64,000 nt of DNA, taken from positions 310,001 to 374,000 of the forward strand of contig NSGV01000001.1 in assembly GCA_002300355.1 (NCBI GenBank). The letters are read 5' to 3'. The position numbers were made by a program, and so were the translations under genes. Shown here piece by piece: positions 36,848 through 45,447 of this stretch (its first letter is position 1; each line of letters begins with the position of its first letter). The notes under the pieces are model-generated. The model saw nothing but the letters and a program-made list of their open reading frames with translations. It was not told the DNA's origin and did no database searches. Origin of the DNA: Streptomyces sp. TLI_235 (GTDB lineage: Bacteria > Actinomycetota > Actinomycetes > Streptomycetales > Streptomycetaceae).

Positions 36848-37579
36848 TCATCTCCGTGTCGCCCCGGCCGCCGGACTCGGCGAGGCCGATCCGGCCGGAA
36901 ATCCGGAAAGGCCGCCGTAATTCACCAGACGGGTGTCCTCCAGGACCGTCATGTGGTCCAGGACGGTGGTGTTGGCCATCGTTGCGAGATCGCGGACCGT
37001 CGAATTCTGTGTACTGGCCCGCACCTGGGCCACGACGGCGAATACCTGGCCGTGGGCATTGCGCACGATGTTGGCGAACTGCCGGTCGAACTCGGGGCCC
37101 TGGGCCTCGTCCAGCTGTTTCAGCCAGGCCTTCTGCTGGGCGGACGGCTCGTCCGGGACCTCCAGTCCGAGCGTCGCGGCCGCCTCCAGCGTCGCCCGGT
37201 CGAGGTCGGTGTGCCCCTCGATCAGGTGCTCGCCGGCGGTCTTGACCTCGGGCGTTCCGCCCTTGGCGAGGGCCATCCGTCCTGCGGGTATCTCCCACAG
37301 GCCGGCCAGCCGGACCCGTTTGACGAAGTCCCGGTCGAGCGGCGTCAGCGGGCCGGTCGGTGTCTGCATCGTTCCCGGCGCGTCGTCCGCCCGTGGCACG
37401 CGGTACGAGCCCGCCGAGCGCACGACGGGGACGACCAGGGCCGCTGCGGTGGACATCATGGCCAGAATCAGGAGAAGAGTGGCGAACGACCGCGGAAATC
37501 GGCTCACCTTCGGAATTCCGTAGGCAGCTGTTCCGAGTCCGCGTTTCTTCCTCGAAGATGACATCGGCTTCCTCATCAT
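36848..37579 (-). CDS. DUF4142 ferritin-like exported protein
   Basis: A 243-residue protein. A membrane/signal helix (about 33-55) is followed by a four-helix DUF4142 domain (about 75-220) with L-D-R-D-F-V-K-R-V, G-E-H-L-I-E-G-H-T-D-L and N-T-T-V-L-D-H-M-T-V-L-E-D. The His residues in the second and fourth helices resemble ferritin-like metal or haem sites, but full iron ligands are not evident. The usual role (cell-surface stress protein) is unproven. There are tandem in-frame ATGs at 37579/37576 and an ATG at 37564 with a close AGGAAG; I kept the first. It is the promoter-proximal gene of the six-gene run. Confidence 0.78.
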   Translation of the reverse strand: MMRKPMSSSRKKRGLGTAAYGIPKVSRFPRSFATLLLILAMMSTAAALVVPVVRSAGSYRVPRADDAPGTMQTPTGPLTPLDRDFVKRVRLAGLWEIPAGRMALAKGGTPEVKTAGEHLIEGHTDLDRATLEAAATLGLEVPDEPSAQQKAWLKQLDEAQGPEFDRQFANIVRNAHGQVFAVVAQVRASTQNSTVRDLATMANTTVLDHMTVLEDTRLVNYGGLSGFPAGSASPSPAAGATRR

Positions 37580-37771
37580 GCCAGGACGGGCGACCGCGCC
37601 GGCCAGCCGCCGCAGAAACGCCGTTCCGGCGGTCGGCGGTAGCCCCGGTGAAGACCCTACGGAAACGCACGGGTGCCCGTCGGAGAATTCATCGGGAAGT
37701 GACAGATCTCAGTGGTCGCAGGTCCCGGTCGAATGTCACGGGAATCTCGGGCGGCCGGAGCCGGGCACGGC

Positions 37772-38638
37772 TCAGCTACCGATGGAGCGGGCGTCCCGCC
37801 GGGGCTCGGACGCCGCGCGGGCGGGCAGTTCCTCCGCCCGGTGGCGCAGCCGGGCGCATTCGGCCGCCATGCCGTGGATCTTCAGTGCCAGCAGGATCTC
37901 GAACCGTGCCTGCGGGGTGCGCAGGCTGCCGCCGAAGATCCGCTCCAGCTTCCGGAGCCGGTAGCGGACGGTCTGCGGGTGGATGCGCAGCAGTTGGGCC
38001 GCCTCGGCCGCACCGCCGCCCTCCAGCCAGGCGAGCAGGGTCTGCTCCATCCGCTCGCGCTGGCGTGGCGTCATGTCGCTCAGTCTGCCGAGCCATTTGG
38101 CGGACAGGTGGCCGGCCAGCAGCGGGTCCTGGAAGAGCACCACCTTGGCCAGATGGTCCTCGACGAAGAGGAGTTCGCCGGCGGTGCCCCACTGCGGGGT
38201 GAGCGCCAGCAGGGTGCGGGCCCACCGCAGCGAGGCTCCGGCGTCGGTGCGCGCCACCACGGGGCCGGCCACCGCCTGCCTGCCCTGGAGCCAGCGGACG
38301 AGCGCCTGGTGCGTTCCCGGTGTCGGGTCCGGGATCAGCAGGTACGGTTCCGGTCCGTGCAGGTAGGCGACGATCTTCGCGGCGGAGAGCCCCGGCGGGG
38401 GCGGGCCCGGTGCGGTGGAGAGCGCCACCGCCTGGACGGTCGCCGGGCCGCCCCGGGGAGCGACGCTGTTGACCGGGCGGGGTGCCCGGCGGACCGCTGG
38501 CTCGCCGCGCCCCCCGCGGCGTCCGGTTCCCGCGCGGCTTCCGGTTCCCGCGCTGCCGCCGCTGCCCCCGCGACCGCCGTGTCCGGCGCGACCGCTCGGT
38601 GCGGCACGGCCGCCGCCGGGATGGGTCAGCGCATCCAC
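37772..38638 (-). CDS. PucR/CdaR-type helix-turn-helix regulator
   Basis: A 288-residue regulator from GTG 38638, which has GGGGGAGG upstream. The N-terminus (1-60) is Gly/Arg-rich and disordered. A middle domain (about 70-200, G-P-E-P-Y-L-L-I-P-D-P-T) precedes a C-terminal PucR-type HTH (about 205-265: L-L-A-W-L-E-G-G-G-A-A-E-A-A-Q-L-L-R-I-H-P-Q-T-V-R-Y-R-L). Such regulators respond to purines, amino acids or unknown signals. It lies 192 bp upstream of the DUF4142 gene on the same strand and is divergent from the LysR gene, so it is a candidate controller of the redox operon. Confidence 0.8.
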   Translation of the reverse strand: MDALTHPGGGRAAPSGRAGHGGRGGSGGSAGTGSRAGTGRRGGRGEPAVRRAPRPVNSVAPRGGPATVQAVALSTAPGPPPPGLSAAKIVAYLHGPEPYLLIPDPTPGTHQALVRWLQGRQAVAGPVVARTDAGASLRWARTLLALTPQWGTAGELLFVEDHLAKVVLFQDPLLAGHLSAKWLGRLSDMTPRQRERMEQTLLAWLEGGGAAEAAQLLRIHPQTVRYRLRKLERIFGGSLRTPQARFEILLALKIHGMAAECARLRHRAEELPARAASEPRRDARSIGS

Positions 38639-39138
38639 GGCGCCTCCCCCCACCGCACGCCCGGGCGGGAGCACCGGGGAGGGGCGTCGGGCTTCGCGGT
38701 CGCGGAGCCGCCGAACACGGGCGGGACGGGGCCGGACGGGGCGGGCGACCGCCGCGCGGAAACGCCGGACGGAGCATGTGCCGCGGGTCGACCGCTGGGG
38801 CAAGGATGCACCGGAACACCTCCCGGGAACTGCCGGCCGCTGGCGGGCCGGTCACCGAGGAAAGAGGCCCGAATCGAGGTTTCGTCCCGCGCCTTTGCAC
38901 ATCCTTTACCATTCGGCGGGCGCGCCTCCCGCACCACCGGCAGCGCCCGTTCCGCGGCCCGACCGACCGTCAACAGGCCCGGGAGCAGCGGACAACGGGC
39001 GCACACGTCCAAGAAGGCCCCAGGTGGAAGAGCCTGTGACACGGGCCCGCCGCACGGTACATTGCCCTACCGGCCGGGCCCGCGCGGCGCCGCGCCGGCC
39101 CCTGTGTCCCACACCCCCCGGACGCGAGCGAGGCCACG
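38639..39138. promoter_or_regulatory. divergent regulator region with a promoter for the LysR gene
   Basis: Five hundred bp with no gene. On the plus strand GTGACA (39036-39041) and TACATT (39058-39063) are 16 bp apart, about 75 bp before the LysR start, and form a plausible sigma-70-type promoter. No LysR T-N11-A palindrome was obvious. Confidence 0.45.
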
Positions 39139-40041
39139 ATGCGACTGAACCTCAATCAACTGGCGATTTTCGCGAAGGTCATCGAATGCGGAGGGTTCTC
39201 GGCCGCGGGCCAAGTCCTGTTCCTGAGCCAGTCGTCGGTGTCGAAACAGGTGCAGAACCTGGAAATAGCCCTGCGGACCCAGTTGGTGGACCGCTCCGGC
39301 CCGAAGATCCGGCCCACGCTGGCCGGCGAGGTCCTGCTGGCGCAGAGCAGGGAGGTGCTGGCACTGGCCGACCAGGCCGTGGAGGCCGTGCACGCGGCGA
39401 CGCTGCTGCGCCAGGAGCCGCTGGTGATCGGCTGCACGAGCACCGTCGGCGGGCACTTCCTGCCGTCCGTCCTGCGGGAGCTGCGGCGCCGGGAGCCCAC
39501 GGCGCAGTTCAGCGTCGCCGTCGGGACGGCCGACGGGCTCGCCGAGGCGCTGGAGGAGGGCAGGACGGGCATCGCCCTGAGCGGCGGCCCGCTGCCACCG
39601 GGCCGGTACCGGTCGGAGCGGCTCGCCGAGGAGGAGATGGTGCTGGTCTGCCCGGCCGACCATCCGCTGGCGGGACGGGACGTGGCTCCCGACGACCTCG
39701 CGGGCGAGACCTTCCTGCTGCGCGAGGCCGGCTCGCAGACCCGCCGTCAGCTGGCGGACCTGCTGCACCGCTGGGAGCTGACCGGCGCCCGGACCCTCGA
39801 CCTGTGGGGCACCGAGGGGGTCAGGGAGGCGGTGCGGATCGGCCTGGGGGTGGGGCTGGTGCCGCGCCGGGCCGTGCGCCTGGAGCTCCGGCACGGCGAG
39901 CTGGCCGAGCTGACCCTCCACCCGGCGCCCGATCGCCGCACGGTGCTGGCGAGTTGGACCCTGGCCCGCCCGCTGACGGCCTACGAGCAGGTGCTGCTGC
40001 CGCTCCTCCGGGAGGCGGCCCGGGTGACCGCGGGGGTGTGA
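39139..40041 (+). CDS. LysR-family transcriptional regulator
   Basis: A 300-residue LysR regulator. An N-terminal winged helix-turn-helix (about 3-62: L-A-I-F-A-K-V-I-E-C-G-G-F-S-A-A, S-Q-S-S-V-S-K-Q-V) precedes a linker helix and a periplasmic-binding-like effector domain (about 92-295) with I-G-C-T-S-T-V-G-G near 97. It is close in style to CbbR/CysB-like activators; the effector is unknown. ATG 39139 sits directly before the HTH. It is divergent from the PucR-type gene. LysR proteins often control the adjacent divergent gene, so cross-regulation is possible. Confidence 0.9.
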   Translation: MRLNLNQLAIFAKVIECGGFSAAGQVLFLSQSSVSKQVQNLEIALRTQLVDRSGPKIRPTLAGEVLLAQSREVLALADQAVEAVHAATLLRQEPLVIGCTSTVGGHFLPSVLRELRRREPTAQFSVAVGTADGLAEALEEGRTGIALSGGPLPPGRYRSERLAEEEMVLVCPADHPLAGRDVAPDDLAGETFLLREAGSQTRRQLADLLHRWELTGARTLDLWGTEGVREAVRIGLGVGLVPRRAVRLELRHGELAELTLHPAPDRRTVLASWTLARPLTAYEQVLLPLLREAARVTAGV

Positions 40042-40112
40042 CGGGAGGGAGGACGACCCCGCGCCGTCGGCGGCCGGCCGCACTCCGGCTGGGGTCGGTA
40101 TCTGACGAGACG

Positions 40113-40159
40113 TCAGGTCGCGGGCTGCTGCTGGGTGACGCAGTGGATGCCGCCCCGGA
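40113..40159 (-). pseudogene. C-terminal fossil of agmatine deiminase
   Basis: The minus strand ending at a TGA (40115-40113) reads V-R-G-G-I-H-C-V-T-Q-Q-Q-P-A-T. This is the conserved tail of agmatine deiminase (G-G-G-I-H-C-x-T-Q-Q), including the catalytic Cys. Nothing upstream continues the homology; sequence from about 40160 belongs to a different, oppositely oriented fragment. About 45 bp of a roughly 1-kb gene survive. Confidence 0.6.
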
Positions 40160-40416
40160 CGGCGGGCGAACTCCTCGTCGCCGACACCAACGACACCTAC
40201 ATCGGCCAGGACGTCCGCCTGGACACGGCCGACTGCCTCAAGGGCCTCGACACCTGCCCGGCAACCCGCCTCGACCTCGCCGGCCTCACCGGCAGGGCTT
40301 TCTGCGTCAGGAGCCAGGACGGCCGGGACATCGCGATCGTCCGCCTGCTCTCCGCCGCCCCCGGCGACGGCCCGGTCAGACTCTCCGTCGACCACTACCG
40401 CCACGGCGACGGCTGA
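40135..40416 (+). pseudogene. N-terminally truncated hypothetical protein fused to the agmatine deiminase fossil
   Basis: A 93-codon frame from GTG 40135. Its first ten codons fall inside the antisense agmatine deiminase fossil, so the start is not original. From about 40164 it reads as a genuine coding tail (A-D-T-N-D-T-Y-I-G-Q-D-V-R-L-D, C-P-A-T-R-L-D-L-A-G-L-T) with two Cys and normal codon bias, resembling extracytoplasmic tails of Streptomyces membrane proteins. Probably a relic created by a deletion joining two genes. Confidence 0.45.
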
Positions 40417-40616
40417 TCCCAACCCCGCGGAGATTGCCACCGAGCACGTGCGGGGAGGCTGCCCAGCCGGGATCAGCCCCGGCCGGACAGGGCCTCCCGG
40501 GCGCGTCCGGCCGTGTCTGCCGGGGTTGGCAGGGCGGCGTTGCGTACGGTCGACGGTGTCGCCGCCGAACCCCGGCCGGCGGAGCTCGCGAACCTCGTCG
40601 AAGGAGACCGGCTGCC

Positions 40617-42134
40617 GTGCAACGCAAGTGGTGGACGCTGATCGCCGTCTCGGTCGCGACGTTCATGCTGCTGCTCGACATCACCGTGGTCAATGTCGCC
40701 CTGCCGTCCATCCGCGAGGACCTGGGGGCGAGCTTCACCGACCTGCAGTGGGTGTTCGACGCCTACGCCCTCTCGCTGGCCGCATTGGTGCTGACGGCCG
40801 GTTCACTGGCCGACCGGCTCGGGCGGCGCCGGATCTTCGCCGCGGGGCTGGTGATCTTCTCGGGTGCCTCGCTGCTCTGCGCGCTGGCACCGAACCCGGT
40901 CTTCCTCAACGTCTCCCGCGCGGTGCAGGGAGTCGGCGGCGCGGCGATGTTCGCGGTCTCGCTGGCCCTGGTCGCGCAGGAGTTCCCGCCCGGCCGCGAG
41001 CGCGGCACCGCGATGGGCATCTACGGGGCGACGATCGGCGTGGCGGTCGCGGTCGGCCCGCTGATCGGCGGGGCGCTCACGGACTCGCTCGGCTGGGAGT
41101 GGATCTTCTACCTCAACGTGCCGATCGGAGGGGCGGCCCTGGTCGTCACCTACCTCAGGCTGGCCGAGAGCCGTGACCCGAACGCCACCCGGATCGACTG
41201 GGCCGGGGTCGCGGCCTTCAGCAGCGGCCTGTTCCTGCTCGTCCTGGCGCTGGTGCGGGGCAACGCCGAGGGCTGGGGCAGTGCGCTGATCGTGGCGCTG
41301 TTCGCCGGCGCGGCGGTGCTGCTCGCCGTCTTCGTGCTGATCGAACGCCGCGTCCCGGAGCCGATGCTGCCGCTCGACCTGTTCCGCCGGCACGCGTTCA
41401 CCGGGGTGCAGCTGGCCGCGTTCGCGGTCTCCAGCTCGCTGTTCGCCCTCTTCCTCTATCTGACGCTGTACCTGCAGAACTATCTGGGCCTCTCGCCGTT
41501 CGCGGCGGGTGTCCGCTATCTGCCGATCACCGTGCTCAGCTTCGTCGTGGCGCCGCTGGCCGGAATTCTGCTCTCCCGGGTTCCGGCCCGGCTGATGCTC
41601 TGCGTCGGCCTCGTCGCGGTCGGCGTGGGCATGCTGCTGATGGGCGACATCCAGCCCGACGACACCTGGACCGGCCTGCTGCCCGGCTTCCTTGTCGGCG
41701 GCGCGGGCGTCGGTCTGATCAACCCGGTGATCGCCGATGTCGCGGTGAGCGTGGTGCCCAAGGAGAACAGCGGCATGGCGGCCGGCATCAACGACACCTT
41801 CCGGCAGGTCGGCATCGCGGTCGGCATCGCCGTCTGGGGGGCGATCTTCGTCGGCCGGGGCTCCCAGAAGGTCCGCGAGCTGGCGGCGGGCACGCCGATC
41901 GCGGAGGGAGCCCGTCCGCGCGAACTGATCGAGGCCACCTCCTCCGGCAGCCTGCCGCAGGCACTCGCCGCCCTCCCCGAGCCGGCCCGGGCGGCAGCGT
42001 CGGCCGCCGCCCGGGCCGGCTTCATCGACGGCCTCAACATCGTGCTGCTGCTCGGCGGACTGGTCAGCCTGGCCGGCGCAGCCCTCGCACTCTGGCTGGT
42101 CCGGGAGGACGAGATCGACCGTCAGGAGGCCTAG
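40617..42134 (+). CDS. MFS transporter, DHA2 (EmrB/QacA) family
   Basis: A 505-residue, 14-helix drug-proton antiporter. D-I-T-V-V-N-V-A-L-P-S-I in helix 1, G-S-L-A-D-R-L-G-R-R-R in the first loop and motif C around G-A-T-I-G-V-A-V-A-V-G-P-L-I-G-G are intact. GTG 40617 follows AAGGAG at a suitable distance. It likely exports an antibiotic or other hydrophobic compound. It stands alone, with no adjacent TetR/MarR regulator; the region upstream is fossil sequence. Confidence 0.9.
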   Translation: MQRKWWTLIAVSVATFMLLLDITVVNVALPSIREDLGASFTDLQWVFDAYALSLAALVLTAGSLADRLGRRRIFAAGLVIFSGASLLCALAPNPVFLNVSRAVQGVGGAAMFAVSLALVAQEFPPGRERGTAMGIYGATIGVAVAVGPLIGGALTDSLGWEWIFYLNVPIGGAALVVTYLRLAESRDPNATRIDWAGVAAFSSGLFLLVLALVRGNAEGWGSALIVALFAGAAVLLAVFVLIERRVPEPMLPLDLFRRHAFTGVQLAAFAVSSSLFALFLYLTLYLQNYLGLSPFAAGVRYLPITVLSFVVAPLAGILLSRVPARLMLCVGLVAVGVGMLLMGDIQPDDTWTGLLPGFLVGGAGVGLINPVIADVAVSVVPKENSGMAAGINDTFRQVGIAVGIAVWGAIFVGRGSQKVRELAAGTPIAEGARPRELIEATSSGSLPQALAALPEPARAAASAAARAGFIDGLNIVLLLGGLVSLAGAALALWLVREDEIDRQEA

Positions 42135-42300
42135 AACCCTTGCCGCGGCCGCGGATTCGGCGCCGAGGGCCGTCTTCTCCTCGCTGTGCGAGTCCCGGAC
42201 CGGCCCGTCGGGCGGGCGTACCGGGTGGTGGGCAGCACGACCACCTCTCCCCGTGCGGCAGACTGGGGCCGAATACTCGACGATCCGGAGGACGGTTCAA

Positions 42301-43134
42301 ATGGCTGACCGACCCTTGACGCTGATGGCGGTGCACGCCCACCCCGACGACGAGGCCACCGGAACGGGGGGTGTGCTTGCGCGGTACGCGGCGGAGGGCA
42401 TCCGCACGGTCCTCGTCACGTGTACCGACGGTGCTTGCGGCGACGGCCCGGGAGGCGTCAAGCCGGGCGACCCCGGGCACGACCCGGCGGGCGTCGCAGC
42501 GATGCGTCGCCGGGAACTCGAAGCGAGCTGCGAAGTCCTGAAGGTCGATCATCTCGAACTGCTCGAGTACGCCGACTCCGGGATGATGGGCTGGCCGGCC
42601 AACGACGCGCCCGGCTCGTTCTGGCGGACGCCCGTGGAGGAGGGCGCCGCCCGCCTCGCCGAGCTGCTGCGGCGCTACGAGCCCGATGTGGTCGTGACCT
42701 ACGACGAGAACGGGTTCTACGGCCACCCCGACCACATCCAGGCGAACCGGATCACCACGGCGGCGCTGGCGATGACCGGGATGACCCCGAAGGTGTACTG
42801 GACGACGGCGCCGCGTTCGATGATGCAGCGCTTCGGCGAGGTCATGCGCGAGTTCGGCGCGGACTGGGAGGAGCCGGATCCGGCGGAGGCCGCCGCGATG
42901 GCCGAGATCGGTCTGCCCGACGAGGAGATCACCACCTGGGTGGACACCACCGAGTTCGGCGGCCAGAAGTTCGACGCCCTGGCCGCGCACGCCAGCCAGG
43001 GCGAGAACATCTTCTTCCTGAAGATGGGCAAGGAGAGGTTCACCGAGCTGATGGGCGTGGAGACCTTCGTCCGGGTCCAGGACACCACCGGCGCGGCCGT
43101 GCCCGAGAACGACCTCTTCGCCGGGCTACGCTGA
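42301..43134 (+). CDS. PIG-L family deacetylase
   Basis: A 277-residue metal-dependent N-deacetylase. The zinc-binding A-H-P-D-D-E is at residues 14-19 and the later ligand motif G-H-P-D-H-I-Q-A-N near 141. The family includes MshB and Mca of mycothiol metabolism and natural-product deacetylases. Full-length organisation resembles Mca/MshB, but I cannot assign the substrate. Start ATG 42301. A perfect bidirectional hairpin follows at 43157. Confidence 0.88.
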   Translation: MADRPLTLMAVHAHPDDEATGTGGVLARYAAEGIRTVLVTCTDGACGDGPGGVKPGDPGHDPAGVAAMRRRELEASCEVLKVDHLELLEYADSGMMGWPANDAPGSFWRTPVEEGAARLAELLRRYEPDVVVTYDENGFYGHPDHIQANRITTAALAMTGMTPKVYWTTAPRSMMQRFGEVMREFGADWEEPDPAEAAAMAEIGLPDEEITTWVDTTEFGGQKFDALAAHASQGENIFFLKMGKERFTELMGVETFVRVQDTTGAAVPENDLFAGLR

Positions 43135-43156
43135 CCCCGACACGGATCATTCCTCG

Positions 43157-43194
43157 CCGTCGGCCGGACCCGGGCGACCGGGTCCGGCCGACGG
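43157..43194. terminator. 17-bp perfect bidirectional stem-loop
   Basis: Bases 43157-43173 pair perfectly with 43178-43194 around a GCGA tetraloop, between the convergent PIG-L and arabinofuranosidase genes. It should terminate both. Confidence 0.85.
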
Positions 43195-43298
43195 CCGACC
43201 CCCGGCGGTCCCGGCCGACCCGTCCTCGGTGCCGGCCCCCGCCCGGGGCCTCGGCGAGTGCCCGGGACGTCCGCCCGGTGAGGTTCGCCCGGTGGAGG

Positions 43299-44849
43299 TC
43301 AGGACCAGGGCTGGGCGGCGAGCCAGCTGGTGTCCTCGCTCCAACTGTTGGCGTTGTCCCACGCGTTGCTGCCGCCGTCGCCGGCGAGGTAGCCGGTGTA
43401 GGCGTAGTGGCGCAGGTACTTGTTGGGGTAGTTGGCGGACTGGAAGGAGAAGCCCTGCCCGCTGTGTCCTGCCCGGGGGCAGAAGGTGGCGTCCTTCGTG
43501 AACAGCGCGGTGCCGTTGTCGGCCGCGGTGTAGAGCTGGAAGCCGGAGTGGCGCAGGTACTGGCCGGGGGTGCCGGCGGACTCGAAGGACAGGCAGGTGC
43601 TGTCGGCCAGTCCGGCACGGACGGTCCAGGTGGCGGAGGCCTTGTCGGCGGCCGAACTGCCGGCGGTGATCGGTGAGATGGCCACGCTGCTGTCGGTGTT
43701 GCGGCGGAGGTAGTCGGCGGTGCAGCAGGCGGTCGTCGCCCGGAGCGAGATGCGGGAGCCGGGGGTGAGCGAGCTCGACGTCACGGCGGCGGTCTGGTAG
43801 CCGACGGCGTTGATGTTGGCCTGCACGGCGTTCTCGGTGGCGTCCGAGGGGTAGCCGGCGGTCATCACGCCTTCGTAGAAGGTGCCGCTGGAGGACTTGC
43901 TGTTGTCGCCGCCGATGCCGAGGATGATGGCGCCCTCCTTGTGCATCGGGTTGTAGCCGGACGCGTTGGGGCGGGGCCCGCTGTAGTAGGTGGACAGTCC
44001 GCCGGACTGGGCGTTGCCGGCGCGGAGGACCCACTGGTTCGGGCCGCCCTTGACGAGGGCGGTCAGGAAGCGGTGGCTGACGCTCGGGTCGTTGGCGTTG
44101 TGGCCGACGTTGGCGCCGGAGAAGAGGCCGTTCTCGAGGTCGGCCATCACCCAGGGTCCGTTTCCGGCTCCGGTGCCCCAGATCGTGCTGTCGCCGAAGT
44201 GGACGGCCTCCATGTGGCCGTTGCCGGTGTCCAGGTTGTTCGTCTCGGCGTCGCCGTAGTCGAAGCAGCACCCGCCGCCGAAGTGCGTTCCGTCGAAGAT
44301 CGCGTACATGCCCTCGGGCTGGTCGCCGGTGGCGATCCCGGAGGTGTGGTTGTTGCGGTAGCCGGTGCCGGCGGCCACGTAGACGCCGTAGGCCGGGTGG
44401 GCGCCGGCCCTGACGGATGCGGCCGTGGCCGGGGCGAGGTTGTCGGGGCCGCCCGCGGCGCCGCCCGCGGGCGCCTGGGTGAGGCCGTTGCCCCGTCCCG
44501 ACTGGTCGTAGATGACCGTGATCAGACAGGTCGTGCCGGTGCAGAACGCGTCCTGGGCGGCGGCGTCGGCGTAGCCGCCGGCGCTCAGCAGACCGACGTC
44601 CTTGGTCGCGCCGTCCGAGGCGCGCCGGACCTGGTAGAGCGCACCGTTGTAGGCGCCGAAGAGGGCGCGGGTGGCGCTGTGGGCCGCCACGCAGGGTGTG
44701 CCGCCCGCGGCGTAGATGTCGCACGGCCCCTGGGTGGCGGCCTGCGAGGTCGCTTCCGTGCCGGCGAGCAGTGCGGCGGCGAGGACTGCGGTGGTTCTGG
44801 TGGCGAGCAGGGGGTGCCGCGCACGGCGCAGCCGTGTTCGACCAGCCAA
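43299..44849 (-). CDS. abfB: alpha-L-arabinofuranosidase B, GH54 with CBM42
   Basis: A 516-residue secreted enzyme: signal peptide (about 1-38), GH54 catalytic domain (about 40-350) and C-terminal arabinose-binding CBM42 (about 375-516). The GH54 nucleophile region C-C-F-D-Y-G-D-A-E-T (Glu in A-E-T) and the acid/base region G-I-G-G-D-N-S (Asp) are both present. It releases L-arabinofuranose from arabinan and arabinoxylan. Start TTG 44849 is chosen because GAGG lies just upstream and the signal peptide begins there. A LacI-type palindrome at 44955-44968 lies downstream of a candidate promoter, and the divergent furanose importer carries a similar box, so enzyme and uptake are probably co-regulated by arabinose. 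Confidence 0.9.
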   Translation of the reverse strand: MAGRTRLRRARHPLLATRTTAVLAAALLAGTEATSQAATQGPCDIYAAGGTPCVAAHSATRALFGAYNGALYQVRRASDGATKDVGLLSAGGYADAAAQDAFCTGTTCLITVIYDQSGRGNGLTQAPAGGAAGGPDNLAPATAASVRAGAHPAYGVYVAAGTGYRNNHTSGIATGDQPEGMYAIFDGTHFGGGCCFDYGDAETNNLDTGNGHMEAVHFGDSTIWGTGAGNGPWVMADLENGLFSGANVGHNANDPSVSHRFLTALVKGGPNQWVLRAGNAQSGGLSTYYSGPRPNASGYNPMHKEGAIILGIGGDNSKSSSGTFYEGVMTAGYPSDATENAVQANINAVGYQTAAVTSSSLTPGSRISLRATTACCTADYLRRNTDSSVAISPITAGSSAADKASATWTVRAGLADSTCLSFESAGTPGQYLRHSGFQLYTAADNGTALFTKDATFCPRAGHSGQGFSFQSANYPNKYLRHYAYTGYLAGDGGSNAWDNANSWSEDTSWLAAQPWS

Positions 44850-44954
44850 GGGTGAGCTCCTCTGCTGGTCAGGGGTCGGGGCGACCCGGTGGCGGCCGTC
44901 CCGAGTCGGCTGGAACTGCCGGCCGTCGGCGGCCCGAGCGGGGCCCACTCTACA

Positions 44955-44968
44955 TGTTAGCGCTAACA
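44955..44968 (-). promoter_or_regulatory. LacI-type operator in the arabinofuranosidase promoter
   Basis: TGTTAGCGCTAACA is a perfect 14-bp palindrome with the central CG of LacI/GalR-family operators. On the minus strand it lies 12-25 bases past a candidate -10 (TATCGC, 44980-44985; -35 TTGATC, 45003-45008; spacer 17), a repressing position. The repressor is not encoded in the window. Confidence 0.75.
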
Positions 44969-45209
44969 ATTTCTCCCGAGCGATACCCAAGCAGGCTGGG
45001 GTGATCAAGAGTTCGGCTCAGTGACGGCCGGGCATCACTATGAAGACTCGATATGCCCCCGTCAAGGGTTCCGATGCGCCTCGGCACGACCGAAAGGGGC
45101 GGCAGCGGCGGCGACCCGGGCCCGATGACCGCCCTTGGCCGCGCCGACAGCGGGACCGGCCCGGCCGGATCCACCGGCGGTCAAGATTCGATAAAGCAGT
45201 GCACCGCTC

Positions 45210-45238
45210 TTGCACCCGTCATATGTGAACGCTAACAA
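45210..45238 (+). promoter_or_regulatory. promoter of the furanose importer overlapped by a LacI-type operator
   Basis: -35 TTGCAC (45210-45215) and -10 TAACAA (45233-45238) are 17 bp apart. The box TGTGAACGCTAACA (45224-45237) covers the spacer and -10, and matches the palindrome in the arabinofuranosidase promoter at 12 of 14 positions. A repressor bound here would block the promoter. The rest of the 598-bp divergent region shows no gene. Confidence 0.65.
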
Positions 45239-45447
45239 TCATCGGGTCGAAGGGGTCGGCACCCCACAACCCCACGCGGTGCGTGGCGCTCCGGGTGTCA
45301 ACCCGCCGCCGAAACATTGTCTCTGACGACCAATCTGATCCTTTGAACGGCCGATCCGCCGGCCGACCTGCACACCCGTACCCTCCGGCGCGCGCTGCCC
45401 GCTCCGCAGCCCCCGGCCGCAAGGGACCACCCGAGAGGAAGACCCAA

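Noticed and set aside
38639-38912. Longer PucR-type regulator starting upstream of 38638
   Set aside because: The extra codons are low-complexity Arg/Pro and lack a ribosome site, whereas GTG 38638 has GGGGGAGG.
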